IMG/VR virus record: IMGVR_UViG_3300029319_000012
Location: 42,406 to 106,405 of that record
DNA length: 64,000 nt
Strand: one strand, 5' to 3'
Origin: a virus
In this document: positions 28,970 through 39,125 of the stretch, piece after piece
Position numbering within the stretch: position 1 is the first letter of the stretch
Layout: each line of letters begins with the position of its first letter
Notes under the pieces: generated by a model
What the model was told of the DNA's origin: nothing
Seen by the model: only the letters and a program-made list of their open reading frames with translations
Database searches by the model: none
Made by a program: the position numbers and the translations under genes

Positions 28970-31900
28970 ATGGCTATAAGTGGATCTTTAAATTTTATAA
29001 CTTCAAGTAAATTTGCCATAATATCTGACGGAGGTTCGCCAACATTTGGTGATGATGAGTCGGCAGAAAATGGCTTGGATGGAGTTTTATATAATTTTGA
29101 CTTTGTTGGCTTAAATGTTGGTATTAATGAGCCTATCAGTTCCTCTGCAAATACTTTAGGGTACCCTGCTGACGTTGATGTCGCGGAGTATATTAACAAT
29201 AAAAAGCCTGGAGGCACATATTTAGTTGAAGAGTTAACTAGCGATCATCGTGCCAAAGTTTTAAATCCGCTTTTGCACCACCGTAATGGACCTTATCAGC
29301 ATCCATCCTGGAAGCAAATAAGAGGCGGGAATCACCCAATTGCGCGCCTTCACAGATCACAAAACACAATGTCAATTGATTTTAGCCAGCCAAGAAAGAA
29401 GGTTGTTAGTTATGATTTTGATGAAAACTATCCACAGCCACCTGAGGCTCTTAACCACGTATTGATTGTTAGTAGATCTAATGGTAAAACACATCCTAGT
29501 TTAAGACACTTTTATGAACCAGCGGTTATTTCACACCACAAGCCCATGAGTTATCGCATCGGCGCTGTGACTTTTAGACAGCCCGTACACAATGAAATAA
29601 GTTATTTTTCTAATCAGATTCTAAACGAAAAGCTTGATGTGTCAGACGGAGATATTAATACAACTTCGTCTTATAAAGATAAAGAAATTTATTATAGAAC
29701 ACTTCATATTGCTAAAGCAATTGGCGCAACTAACTTTTTATACTCTCAAACAATCTTTCCAAGAGGAATCAATACTTATAGAAAATTTAAGCTATTGAAG
29801 CCAAACTATGAAGAGGTCGCAGGCACCGGACCAAATGGATATGACCGTGCGCTTAATAGAAGCTTTTGGTCTGATACAGCAGACGGAAGACTTCGAACTG
29901 CTTTTCAGGCTTTAAACTCTCAAGAAACAAGGCAGGATAATACAATTAGTAATTTGTATTCTGCAATTAATTTTAGTGATGGCTATGGCGCTTCACCTCA
30001 AGCCAGCAGAACTGGCTCAGGAGATCCTGCTAGTGGTTTTGATTTTGGTGTTGAGTTTGTACCATATCACTATACTTTAAATGTTGCAGTTAGCGGAAAC
30101 TCTTCGACTGATCGTCCAAACAACCACAAGATTGCTTTTACACATAATGGAATTGTTGCTAATCAAATTAATACAATGTCGGGTACTTTAAATGAATTTG
30201 GCGAGCCAGCTGATGGTCGTGCACCTTTTGCGATTTTGGATGCTTACCAGCCTTATCCAATATCTCTTTTAAGTAAATGGCCATTAGAGGTTCGTGCAGA
30301 CATATATGATAAGCCTCATTATCTCACATCAACTTTTGGTGGAAACGGGCTGATGATTGGTTTGACGCCTAATTCTCTTTCAGCTAGTTTAGCAGGTTTA
30401 GGTAGCTCAAGCTACGCTGCAAGAATTACTGCTACTTTTGGTATGGTCACTAGATCTGCCGGAGAGTTAGTTTATAGCACAAAGCCTACTATTTTCTTTA
30501 GACAGGTACCTGGAACGACAATTGATTTTTCTGATAAAACTAATCGATTTTTTGCGGCTGGTGGAGTTGGAGATTCATATAAGAATCCCACTAATTCTCT
30601 TGATGCTACTTACGCTCATCCTTATCCTTTTGGAACCTATGGCGGCTTTAAGACAAATACAAAGATATTGGGATATTCACACGCCACAGCATCATTGCAA
30701 TACCATAGGCATGTTTATCCTTATAACACGCCTTTTTGGTCGACTCATAAAATTATTGGTAGAAATCCAATGTATAATTCGTATGAGGCTTTTATTGGCT
30801 CTGAATTAGACACAGTTTTTAAAGAATATTCAATATTGCCAGAATTTAGATTTGGAGACCATCTTGAGTATTATGACAAATTAATTCAAGAATATGAAAA
30901 GTTTCCAGGACCAGTTTTTGAAGCTATTAAACATGAGGTGCAAGATGATAAGCTTAAGCTGGCAAGAGCTGCAAAAGCAGATCTATTTGGCTTGTTTAGC
31001 CAGAAAGAGATTTTTAAGTATCACAAATTAAACTTCTTGAAACTTGATGGTGCAGACCATACTGCCAGCTCGGACTTACAATCGCTAAAAGACTTAGATC
31101 CAAGCACAGTAAACTATGAATATGATGAGCTGGTTGGTGCTGTTGCCGAGCCAACATTAGATCCCTCTGTACCATCAGCTTTATCCAACGTTCAAGCTTA
31201 TAAACGATCACAAGAGGCAGTTAATTTTTATTCAAAATATTCACACACAGATAGATTAATTAATTTTTCAAACTTAATGGCTCAAAATAAAAGTCTATTT
31301 ACAAACGATGATACAACAATACCATCAAAAATCACGTTTAAATGTAAAGCCGTTAAAAAACTTTTGCCTTATGATGGGTTTTATCCTGTTACAAGAACAG
31401 TACAGATAGGTAATTATCTTAAGCAAGCTTTTGGTTCTGATGCTATTCTGTCTTCTCAGCAAGTTTCAGCCTCTGGAAAAACTAGTATTCTAACAACTGA
31501 TGAGAAACTACAAGGGCTACTGGAACACCTGATGGCTCCTGGTGTATTTTATAATTCAATTAAATCTGGAATTGCAGTTGATTATCCAGTTATTCAAACA
31601 GATCTTAATAGGAATAGAGCCAATACTGGCCGCGGCGGCGAAGGACTTATCAACACCAATGTTTTTCATTATATCCCAACAGATACCGTTGATGATCCAA
31701 ATGTTTTAATACAACTTGTGGGTTCAAATTCGCTAACTAGTTCATACGGATATGGAGGATTTCAATCTGTTGGTGCTGCACCGGTTTTACCAGCAATATT
31801 AAAAAAGAATGCGTTCAGCGCTGGTCTGCAGTCAAGTAACCCCACCGACCGGGATTTTAATATTGGTAATTTTTCATCTAGATTGCCTTTTGAGTATCTT

Positions 31901-34327
31901 CGCAGCGTTTCATCCATTAAAGAGTTTTTTAAAAAAGGAGATGGAGAGTTTGCTAAAATAACTCACATGTTTGAAGATTATATTGATTTAGTACGAAACG
32001 ATGAGACTCAAGGCACATCGCCGAACATGTTTTCTTCTTCAGCTCGTGGTCAGGGATGGAATTTTTTCATTGAAAACCCAACTTCACCAAAAGCACAGAA
32101 TTTTGGTCAAGTTGCATATGAAAATTCTGTACAGAATTATCTAGCCGAATCAATGCATTTCTTCTTGGATGACATTCAGCCAAATGTTAAAATGCCAATA
32201 TTGTTTTCTAATTTAATGGAAGATGATATTAACTTAGATATTGATAAGCGTTATCATGCCGGAATTACTTTGCAAATGGGCAAAGACCAGGTAATGTGTG
32301 AAGGTCCTAGAAATGCCGGCATGCATATCTCTTCATCTCAAGAGTTTGGCGAACGTGATTCAACTTTAAATTATAGAATTACTGAACAGTCTGATCCATA
32401 TTATATTAGTCGACAGCCATCTTTGCGCGGCTACTTGTACGGTGGTCCTTGTGAGATCGTTGATGCTGGTGCAAGCTTTGTAACTGCTGTTTCATCTTCT
32501 GGTAAAGTTGCTAGCAGGTTCAGCTTAGTTAAAACTGACCCTGAAGGCTACTATGCATACAACCTGCAAGATCCTGCGTATCAAGCATTTACACCGCCGT
32601 ATTTTTATGGCAAGAGTAGTTTAATATTTAATTTTGAACCTGAATCTAGTGTTACAGACTTATCTTCAATTTTTGCTTCTTGCCAAAGCACTTCAGGTTC
32701 TATTTTTGAAGAGCTGTATGATTTAGAAAACGGACTGGCTAAATCAGTGCCGACAACTAGCTCATTATCTAAAAAATCTGCAAATAGGATGAAGATTGAT
32801 GCTAGTGTTGATATTTTTAACCCGCTGGTGCAATTCACAAACTTAACAAGCGGGCAAAAGCAAAAAGTTTGGTATATTACACCAAAATGGATTTGCCCTG
32901 TGCTTGATTTTTCGTCTTCATTTGCAGCAGTTGAAGAAGTTAAGTATACAAACAATCCAACTTTAGTTTCAAAAGAAAAAGTACGTAAGTTTAAGCTTGT
33001 AGAGAACATTTATCATGACGATACCACCGGAAAGTCAATGTGGGGTGGCTATGGAACTGATCCTTATGACTTTGCAGCAATGGATGAGATTTATGCTAGA
33101 GAGGGTAAAACTGCCACTGAATTTGAAAAAGGCATATACTTGTCTGTTGATGAAACTTTACAACAACAAAAAAATACCGTTTCTCTTGATGTTGATTTAA
33201 GATCTGATTTATCAACAGCAAGGTCTTCTTTTATGGATAGACAACAATCTGCAACCGATTTTACAACTGGCTCGATGCTGTCAGATTTAAGCATATTTGA
33301 TACTCAAAGAGTGCCGATTGGAAAAATGGCTCAAAGTAAAGAAATACATGAAGCTATAGCTATTATTCCTTACTTTGAAAGACCGCTGAGTTTTGGTCTT
33401 TCAGCAAAAGCATCACAAACAAAACTGCCAGAATTGGGCGGCGAGATTTATGAAACTAGAGAGATAATCCCTGGCAAGCACTTCTTGCCTATTAACAAAG
33501 GAGTATTTGAAAATATTCTAAGTGTTATGTTGACACATATTTTATATGATCCAGGTGATCCAAAGTATGGACAATTTTTTGGCTCTACATTAACTGATTA
33601 CACTGATGCAAAGGCAACTGATTGCGGCAGAATGATATCCGCTCTGCTTGGAGATCCAATTAGAAACAGCAAACCCGCATACCAATTGCCTCCAGAATTT
33701 GATTTTATAAATAATGCTGCAGTTGATCCCTTTCAGATTATGATCATGCCATTCTCTCACAAGCTTTCAAAGCAAGATTTAGTTAATATATATCAAGGCA
33801 TTATGCCTGATATATCCATACGTTTGCAAAAAGTTATTGAAGAAGTGAGCGTTCGACCTACAGCTGGCATGGGCAATCCAAATTTATACCCCCCTGTTGA
33901 TTTAGGTCCTGGACTACAAAACGTTAGCCTTGCTTCGTTTGGATTAGCTAACTTCTTGTCGCCAGCGGCTTTAAATGCCAGCAAGGGTCCTTTTGGTCAG
34001 CTTGTTGCTGATTCAAAAAAAATTATGGAGCTGCCGAATTGGACGTCAAAAGATTTTTACAAAAACTTAAAATTTATGACATTTAAAATAAAACAAAAAT
34101 CTATAAAAAATTATGATAGATACAAAAATAGACAAGTATCTTTAGGATTGCAAGCTAAGTTTTTAGATTCCAATATTAATTCTTTTGAGCTAGACATGTC
34201 TTCAGATCACAAAAAATATTTATATCAAATATTTAGAGATGAGGTGTACGGAACAAATTGGCCATATGATAATTTTTCATTAATTGAAGCGATTAAAATG
34301 GATATAGAAATTGGAGTTGATAAGTAG
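28970..34327 (+). CDS. large virion structural protein, 1785 aa
   Basis: Start ATG 28970 is preceded by GAGG. The 1785-residue product is rich in Tyr, Asn, Ser and His, mixed alpha/beta, with no signal peptide or membrane segment. An early block HHRNGPYQHPSWKQIRGG (about residues 105-122) is distinctive and of a kind I associate with very large structural proteins of marine phages. Its last 80 residues are basic and helical. It lies between the LamG protein and a smaller protein whose GTG start overlaps its stop (TAGTG). A wedge-periphery or tail-fibre network role is inferred from neighbours only. Confidence 0.55.
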   Translation: MAISGSLNFITSSKFAIISDGGSPTFGDDESAENGLDGVLYNFDFVGLNVGINEPISSSANTLGYPADVDVAEYINNKKPGGTYLVEELTSDHRAKVLNPLLHHRNGPYQHPSWKQIRGGNHPIARLHRSQNTMSIDFSQPRKKVVSYDFDENYPQPPEALNHVLIVSRSNGKTHPSLRHFYEPAVISHHKPMSYRIGAVTFRQPVHNEISYFSNQILNEKLDVSDGDINTTSSYKDKEIYYRTLHIAKAIGATNFLYSQTIFPRGINTYRKFKLLKPNYEEVAGTGPNGYDRALNRSFWSDTADGRLRTAFQALNSQETRQDNTISNLYSAINFSDGYGASPQASRTGSGDPASGFDFGVEFVPYHYTLNVAVSGNSSTDRPNNHKIAFTHNGIVANQINTMSGTLNEFGEPADGRAPFAILDAYQPYPISLLSKWPLEVRADIYDKPHYLTSTFGGNGLMIGLTPNSLSASLAGLGSSSYAARITATFGMVTRSAGELVYSTKPTIFFRQVPGTTIDFSDKTNRFFAAGGVGDSYKNPTNSLDATYAHPYPFGTYGGFKTNTKILGYSHATASLQYHRHVYPYNTPFWSTHKIIGRNPMYNSYEAFIGSELDTVFKEYSILPEFRFGDHLEYYDKLIQEYEKFPGPVFEAIKHEVQDDKLKLARAAKADLFGLFSQKEIFKYHKLNFLKLDGADHTASSDLQSLKDLDPSTVNYEYDELVGAVAEPTLDPSVPSALSNVQAYKRSQEAVNFYSKYSHTDRLINFSNLMAQNKSLFTNDDTTIPSKITFKCKAVKKLLPYDGFYPVTRTVQIGNYLKQAFGSDAILSSQQVSASGKTSILTTDEKLQGLLEHLMAPGVFYNSIKSGIAVDYPVIQTDLNRNRANTGRGGEGLINTNVFHYIPTDTVDDPNVLIQLVGSNSLTSSYGYGGFQSVGAAPVLPAILKKNAFSAGLQSSNPTDRDFNIGNFSSRLPFEYLRSVSSIKEFFKKGDGEFAKITHMFEDYIDLVRNDETQGTSPNMFSSSARGQGWNFFIENPTSPKAQNFGQVAYENSVQNYLAESMHFFLDDIQPNVKMPILFSNLMEDDINLDIDKRYHAGITLQMGKDQVMCEGPRNAGMHISSSQEFGERDSTLNYRITEQSDPYYISRQPSLRGYLYGGPCEIVDAGASFVTAVSSSGKVASRFSLVKTDPEGYYAYNLQDPAYQAFTPPYFYGKSSLIFNFEPESSVTDLSSIFASCQSTSGSIFEELYDLENGLAKSVPTTSSLSKKSANRMKIDASVDIFNPLVQFTNLTSGQKQKVWYITPKWICPVLDFSSSFAAVEEVKYTNNPTLVSKEKVRKFKLVENIYHDDTTGKSMWGGYGTDPYDFAAMDEIYAREGKTATEFEKGIYLSVDETLQQQKNTVSLDVDLRSDLSTARSSFMDRQQSATDFTTGSMLSDLSIFDTQRVPIGKMAQSKEIHEAIAIIPYFERPLSFGLSAKASQTKLPELGGEIYETREIIPGKHFLPINKGVFENILSVMLTHILYDPGDPKYGQFFGSTLTDYTDAKATDCGRMISALLGDPIRNSKPAYQLPPEFDFINNAAVDPFQIMIMPFSHKLSKQDLVNIYQGIMPDISIRLQKVIEEVSVRPTAGMGNPNLYPPVDLGPGLQNVSLASFGLANFLSPAALNASKGPFGQLVADSKKIMELPNWTSKDFYKNLKFMTFKIKQKSIKNYDRYKNRQVSLGLQAKFLDSNINSFELDMSSDHKKYLYQIFRDEVYGTNWPYDNFSLIEAIKMDIEIGVDK

Positions 34328-35337
34328 TGGAGTTTTTTAATAAAAAGCAAGACGTAATAGAGCTAAAGCTAACTCAGTTTGGTCGGCATCTTTTGAGTGC
34401 CGGTCGGCTTAAGCCAACCTACTATGCTTTTTTTGATGATAATGTGATATATGATTTAAACAAAACAGATGCAAATGTCACTATAAGCGAGCAGCAAAAC
34501 ACTGCGCAAGAGCGCATAAAGGAAACACAACTAGTAAAATCTCAAGTAAGCTTCTCGTCGCTGCAAAAAGAATATGATGATGCTGGTGATCACTACTCAA
34601 GTGTAGAAAATGCTTATGATAATTTTCAAAAAAGTGCAGAGAAGAATTATTTGTTGCCGCGCCCGATTGGAACTAGCAAGATGAATTCTAACTTTTCACC
34701 AGCTTGGAATGTAAATTTTTTAAAAGGATTTATTTCCAGCTCGGCTCCTTCTTTGGTATTATCAAGTTCTCATGGTGGAAAAAATGAGCTGAATATCCCT
34801 CAATTGTTTTCTCATATGCAAGTTGACGTATTTTCTAATGATGCAGATTCTGCTAATGGCAGCTTGCCATCTGATGAGCAGTTGGAAGTTGTTTTTGATT
34901 TAGAAAATTCTGAAGAAATTGTTGATTCAGATAATTTGTTTTTTCTTTTAAAAATTGAAGAGCAAAATAGTGAGTTTCAAAAAAAGAATTTTGATATAGA
35001 AATGTTTGAAGTCGAAGAAGAATATACAAACGATGGCATTAAGTTGAATGAAACAATTAGACCGCTTGTTTTTGCGCCTACTACTATTGACAATCTACAA
35101 GCGTTAGAGGCAAAAAACATTTTAGCAGATGAGAATTATGCTGATTATTATTTTGACTTGCTCGTCGATGATGAAATTGATGATGCTGTAATATGTCAGT
35201 ATGATCCAATTCGTCAAAAAATGGGTGTGTTTGCTGATGAAAGAGCAAAGACATGTGAAGAGGTTGAAAAAGAAGAGTCAGAGAGAGTATTCGACATTTA
35301 TGATGACGAATCAGACTTCCCAGGGGAAATTTGCTAA
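34327..35337 (+). CDS. virion protein with LTxxGR N-terminal module, acidic C-terminus
   Basis: The 336-residue product starts at GTG 34327, overlapping the previous stop. Residues 11-37 contain LTQFGRHLLSAG and YYAFFDDNVIYD. The same pattern (LTxxGRxxLAxG, then FAxxDDxIxY) is seen at the N-terminus of the 365-residue protein at 42853, so the two share a module. The middle is helical with a charged coiled coil (about 60-105), and the C-terminal third is strongly acidic (ending DIYDDESDFPGE). The module is familiar from structural proteins of large marine phages, without an assigned function. Confidence 0.6.
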   Translation: MEFFNKKQDVIELKLTQFGRHLLSAGRLKPTYYAFFDDNVIYDLNKTDANVTISEQQNTAQERIKETQLVKSQVSFSSLQKEYDDAGDHYSSVENAYDNFQKSAEKNYLLPRPIGTSKMNSNFSPAWNVNFLKGFISSSAPSLVLSSSHGGKNELNIPQLFSHMQVDVFSNDADSANGSLPSDEQLEVVFDLENSEEIVDSDNLFFLLKIEEQNSEFQKKNFDIEMFEVEEEYTNDGIKLNETIRPLVFAPTTIDNLQALEAKNILADENYADYYFDLLVDDEIDDAVICQYDPIRQKMGVFADERAKTCEEVEKEESERVFDIYDDESDFPGEIC

Positions 35338-38300
35338 TGGCTTACGATGTAAATGAAGGCACAAATTTCTTACCTCACGTATATTGTGAAAAAGTTATTT
35401 TAGAGACCGGTCGCCAAAAGGTTGAAAAAGCCGGCGACGAGGCAATAAAGAAAGAGAACCAGTCGATTGATACAACTTCTTCCAATGATAATATAACTGT
35501 CACTTTAAAGCTACAGCTTTTAGCTAATGTTAGCACGATAAATAATTGGCTATCAACAGATGCTAGCGCTTTTTTAAAGGATGTTAATTTGTTCGATGGA
35601 CTGTTTGTTCAGGTTGTTCCTGTTTTTGGCTCACAAATAAGGTCGCTTAAAGCAAGCTACTTACCTGCTAATCTTGGTGACAAAGAACCAACAAATATAT
35701 ACGTTGCAGGTCGGCAGTTAAATAATGAGGATTGGCTGCCATATGGTGCAGTCGGCGATTCAAAAGCATCTGCTGGAAATTGGTCAAACATAGTATTAAG
35801 CACGTTAGCAGTTGAGGGTAAAATTCCCACACCAATTAAAGTTTCAACGGCTACCATTTTTGGAGAAGGGCAAGCAGCTAGCTTAAACGACGCTTTGTTG
35901 CAAGGCAAGATAAGAGAAAAAAATATTGATGGTCAAGTTTATTATATTATACCAATGACGTATAGTTTTGTCTTTTCCTCTCAAGTAAAAAATCTTGGAT
36001 TTATGTTTTACTCTTTAATTCATACTCCTTATATTGTTGATAAATTCTCAACAGCCGGCGGTTCTCTTAGTGGTAACGCAGCTGGTGTTCGCTTCGGGTC
36101 TATCAATGCCGAAATTGTCCTTGAAAATGGCGTAGCTCCTGAAACCAGGGAAGCGTTTACAACGCCCACTGGGAAATATTGGGAGGGCTCTGTTCACCAT
36201 CATGCGACAGGTATTAATCCAGATCAAAATAACTATCAAGGTGACGGTAGTTTTGGACCTAATAAAGGCTGGATGGCAGGTCAAAGGCACATACCAGGCG
36301 CACAGCAGCCTAAATTACAACTCAATCAAGTTGCAAACTACAAGATTGACGATTTTAGAACAGGAAAAGGTCCTAAGATTATTGACAATGTTTTAGGAAT
36401 TCTTCCTGTTACAGAAAATTCATCTACGTTAGCAATCAAAAGAATAGATAGCCTAATAGGCGACTTTCAAAAAGAAACAAAGAAAGACCTTGAAAGAAAA
36501 AATGATGATGAATATTCAAAACTATATTTATCCAGAGACGCATCGGGCGCAGCCAGAGGCTTGTTTTTTATAAATATTTATAATTTTTTACGAAACAACT
36601 CAGAGCTGTTCAGTTCTCTGCAGGGACCACAAGGCATGATGACTTCAAGTCTAAATGAAATAATTGAAAATTGTAAAATTTTAGAATTAAAAGTATACAG
36701 AGATAGAGTTGAAGAAAAAAGTATATCTGGTAGAAAACAAAAAATATTTAAAAATGATACTTTCTATGAGCAGTCATCGTCATTAATTGGTGTCTTGTCT
36801 GACATTGAGACTTTTGGAGACCCAACTCAAACAAAACAATTGCATGAAATGTCTTTATCAAATGTTTTCGATGGTCATAGATATTTTGTCTTTGAGGACA
36901 AAGGCACAATTGGATTGACCGCTGGAGCCTATCAGTATAGAATCGAAATTAAGTTTAAAAACGGCACATATGAATTTATGAACACATATATTCAACGTTT
37001 AGAACTAATCCGCTCTAAATTACAGCAGTACTATCAACTTTCTCTAAGTGGAATACCTATTGATCAAGACAATAAAGTATTTAGAAATTCAATTATTTCG
37101 AATACGTATAAAGGACAAAGGTTTAAGCAGTATTTCGACGATCAATATGGCACGTTTGTGCCAGAATTTGCCGATACAATACTTGAAGAAGAATTTTCTG
37201 AAAGTAAGTTTCGCTTGGCAGGTGATAGTTTTTATATCTTCGACTCTGCTATTTTTGAACTTTCAAAAACAGGACAATTTTTTGATTTTATTAAGGACTA
37301 TAACGATATTGGAAATGTATTACTGTCTATGGTTAGTCCAATTTATGGCTCGCCACAAGGTATTAGCCATGTGATAAAAATTTATGATGCCCTAATAGGC
37401 AGACTGGAAGCTGTAACACGTATTAAAAAATATAAAAATGGCGGTTCTGATTTAACTTCAAAAACAAACACAGTTACGAACTACCAGGGCGGCTCTAGCT
37501 CTCCTATTTTTAATATAATCGATGATAGCCATGAGTTCGATGATCCATCCTCGCTTTACAAAGTTACACAAAATAACGAAGTTTTCGTTGATTATTTAGA
37601 AGTTCATCGTAGCCGCTTGCAAACAATAATTCAAGGCTTAAGGTCGGTTACTCCTGAATATTTTAAACAAAGGTGCCAGCTTGATGCGGCAAAGTTTTCT
37701 ACTTTTGCTAATAATTCGGAAGGATTTACTAATGTTGATATTGCTCGCTTGGTGCCCGATCAAGCTTTTTATTCTAACGCTGACAACTTCAAATTGGCTG
37801 TTAAGAATAATTTTGCTGGACCTACAATAAAAACGGTATCTGTCTCAAAAGATACGTTAGATAAAACAGCTTATAGCTTTTTATCGCCATCTATTGTTTT
37901 TTATAGAAATAGATCAAATAATAAATTAATGTTTTTTGATTCGTTCAGGTTAAACGCTAACGAGAAATTAAATACATTAGGCGGTAACTTGCTAGGTGCT
38001 AGTTTGCAAGGCGCAGATTATGATTTTTTGCTTTCTCATCTTGTTAACTTTTCATTAGAAAACAAAGAAAACAACGCAACACCCACAGATACGAACTTTC
38101 ATCCTTTTAGTGAATCTTTAGGCTCAATGTCCGCTTTGCTTGGAAAGTTAAATATTACAGCACATTCTGTATCAAATTTTAATGATTTTTATGACAAGGA
38201 GCCAGGTGCTGTCAATGGGGCTCTAGATGGAGTTTTAAACAGCTTTAAAGACATTTTTCCTTTAAAAGTACAAGATCATTCAGATGGACCGCTCAATATA

Positions 38301-39125
38301 GATTCGCTTAAGTTAAAATTGTCAGAATTTCTAACAAGAACAAACATACAGGGCATTAATCTTCCTGCGGCGAATGTGCTAGGTGGTATTAGTAATTACT
38401 ATACACAAAAATTACAAATACCCAACAACTTTAAACTTTATGATTATTACACTAACAGAAAAGCTTATGGCGTTCCAACAGATGATTTAAATCCAGTTTT
38501 TAGAAAAGCTTTTGAGGCAACAAAGCAAAATAATTCTATGTTATTTTTTAATTTTAACATGACTGCAAGAGTCGAAGTTTTTATACCAAATACTGCACTA
38601 AGTGCTAAAGATGATGAGGGCATGTGGCGCTTGCTAACTGAGGCAGATTTAAATTTAAATGACAGTAAAAAACTTTTTTGCAGGCTTAAATATTTTAATG
38701 AGTCTTTGCTTGGAAATATTGAAATACCAACATTAAATAAGCATTTTTTAATATACAACGGTGCGAATCAAAGTGTTCCAGCAGTAACAAACAAGATAGC
38801 TGCTAGTTCTGTGCCATCTTCAATAAAAAAAGCAGCTGCTGGCTTCTTGAGACAAAAAAATATAAAGGAACTGGGCACAAGAGTCGCTGAAGCTCCAGCT
38901 AATCCTGTGCGCACGCCATCTCGCACACCAAGACCTCTTGATCGCGCTCGCGGCAGCGTAACGCCAGCTAGATCACCACGGCGCGCCCCACAGACAGCAA
39001 CCGGTCGTGCAGCCACTCCACCTCCAAGTCGTTCCACTCCTGCACGATCTACACCATCGACAGCACCTCGTAGCACTACGCCAAGAACAGGCGGCACAGG
39101 TGGCGGTGGAGGAGGAGGATACTAA
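35337..39125 (+). CDS. large virion structural protein with basic Arg/Pro/Ser/Thr and Gly-rich tail
   Basis: The 1262-residue product starts at ATG 35337 in a TAATG overlap (a TTG six bases earlier is also in frame; AGGGGA lies at a suitable distance). Residues about 1-1180 are mixed alpha/beta without recognised domains. From about residue 1181 the protein changes into a low-complexity tail rich in Pro, Arg, Ser, Thr and Ala, with repeats such as TPSRTPRP and RSTPARSTPST, ending in a run of Gly and a Tyr. The DNA of the tail is visibly GC-richer than the rest. Such a basic tail could bind DNA, membranes or partner proteins. Its role in the virion is inferred from location. Confidence 0.55.
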   Translation: MAYDVNEGTNFLPHVYCEKVILETGRQKVEKAGDEAIKKENQSIDTTSSNDNITVTLKLQLLANVSTINNWLSTDASAFLKDVNLFDGLFVQVVPVFGSQIRSLKASYLPANLGDKEPTNIYVAGRQLNNEDWLPYGAVGDSKASAGNWSNIVLSTLAVEGKIPTPIKVSTATIFGEGQAASLNDALLQGKIREKNIDGQVYYIIPMTYSFVFSSQVKNLGFMFYSLIHTPYIVDKFSTAGGSLSGNAAGVRFGSINAEIVLENGVAPETREAFTTPTGKYWEGSVHHHATGINPDQNNYQGDGSFGPNKGWMAGQRHIPGAQQPKLQLNQVANYKIDDFRTGKGPKIIDNVLGILPVTENSSTLAIKRIDSLIGDFQKETKKDLERKNDDEYSKLYLSRDASGAARGLFFINIYNFLRNNSELFSSLQGPQGMMTSSLNEIIENCKILELKVYRDRVEEKSISGRKQKIFKNDTFYEQSSSLIGVLSDIETFGDPTQTKQLHEMSLSNVFDGHRYFVFEDKGTIGLTAGAYQYRIEIKFKNGTYEFMNTYIQRLELIRSKLQQYYQLSLSGIPIDQDNKVFRNSIISNTYKGQRFKQYFDDQYGTFVPEFADTILEEEFSESKFRLAGDSFYIFDSAIFELSKTGQFFDFIKDYNDIGNVLLSMVSPIYGSPQGISHVIKIYDALIGRLEAVTRIKKYKNGGSDLTSKTNTVTNYQGGSSSPIFNIIDDSHEFDDPSSLYKVTQNNEVFVDYLEVHRSRLQTIIQGLRSVTPEYFKQRCQLDAAKFSTFANNSEGFTNVDIARLVPDQAFYSNADNFKLAVKNNFAGPTIKTVSVSKDTLDKTAYSFLSPSIVFYRNRSNNKLMFFDSFRLNANEKLNTLGGNLLGASLQGADYDFLLSHLVNFSLENKENNATPTDTNFHPFSESLGSMSALLGKLNITAHSVSNFNDFYDKEPGAVNGALDGVLNSFKDIFPLKVQDHSDGPLNIDSLKLKLSEFLTRTNIQGINLPAANVLGGISNYYTQKLQIPNNFKLYDYYTNRKAYGVPTDDLNPVFRKAFEATKQNNSMLFFNFNMTARVEVFIPNTALSAKDDEGMWRLLTEADLNLNDSKKLFCRLKYFNESLLGNIEIPTLNKHFLIYNGANQSVPAVTNKIAASSVPSSIKKAAAGFLRQKNIKELGTRVAEAPANPVRTPSRTPRPLDRARGSVTPARSPRRAPQTATGRAATPPPSRSTPARSTPSTAPRSTTPRTGGTGGGGGGGY

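Noticed and set aside
36569-36576. TATAAATA on the + strand as a T4 late promoter
   Set aside because: It lies deep inside the 1262-residue gene within a palindromic AT run, far from any gene start; likely chance.
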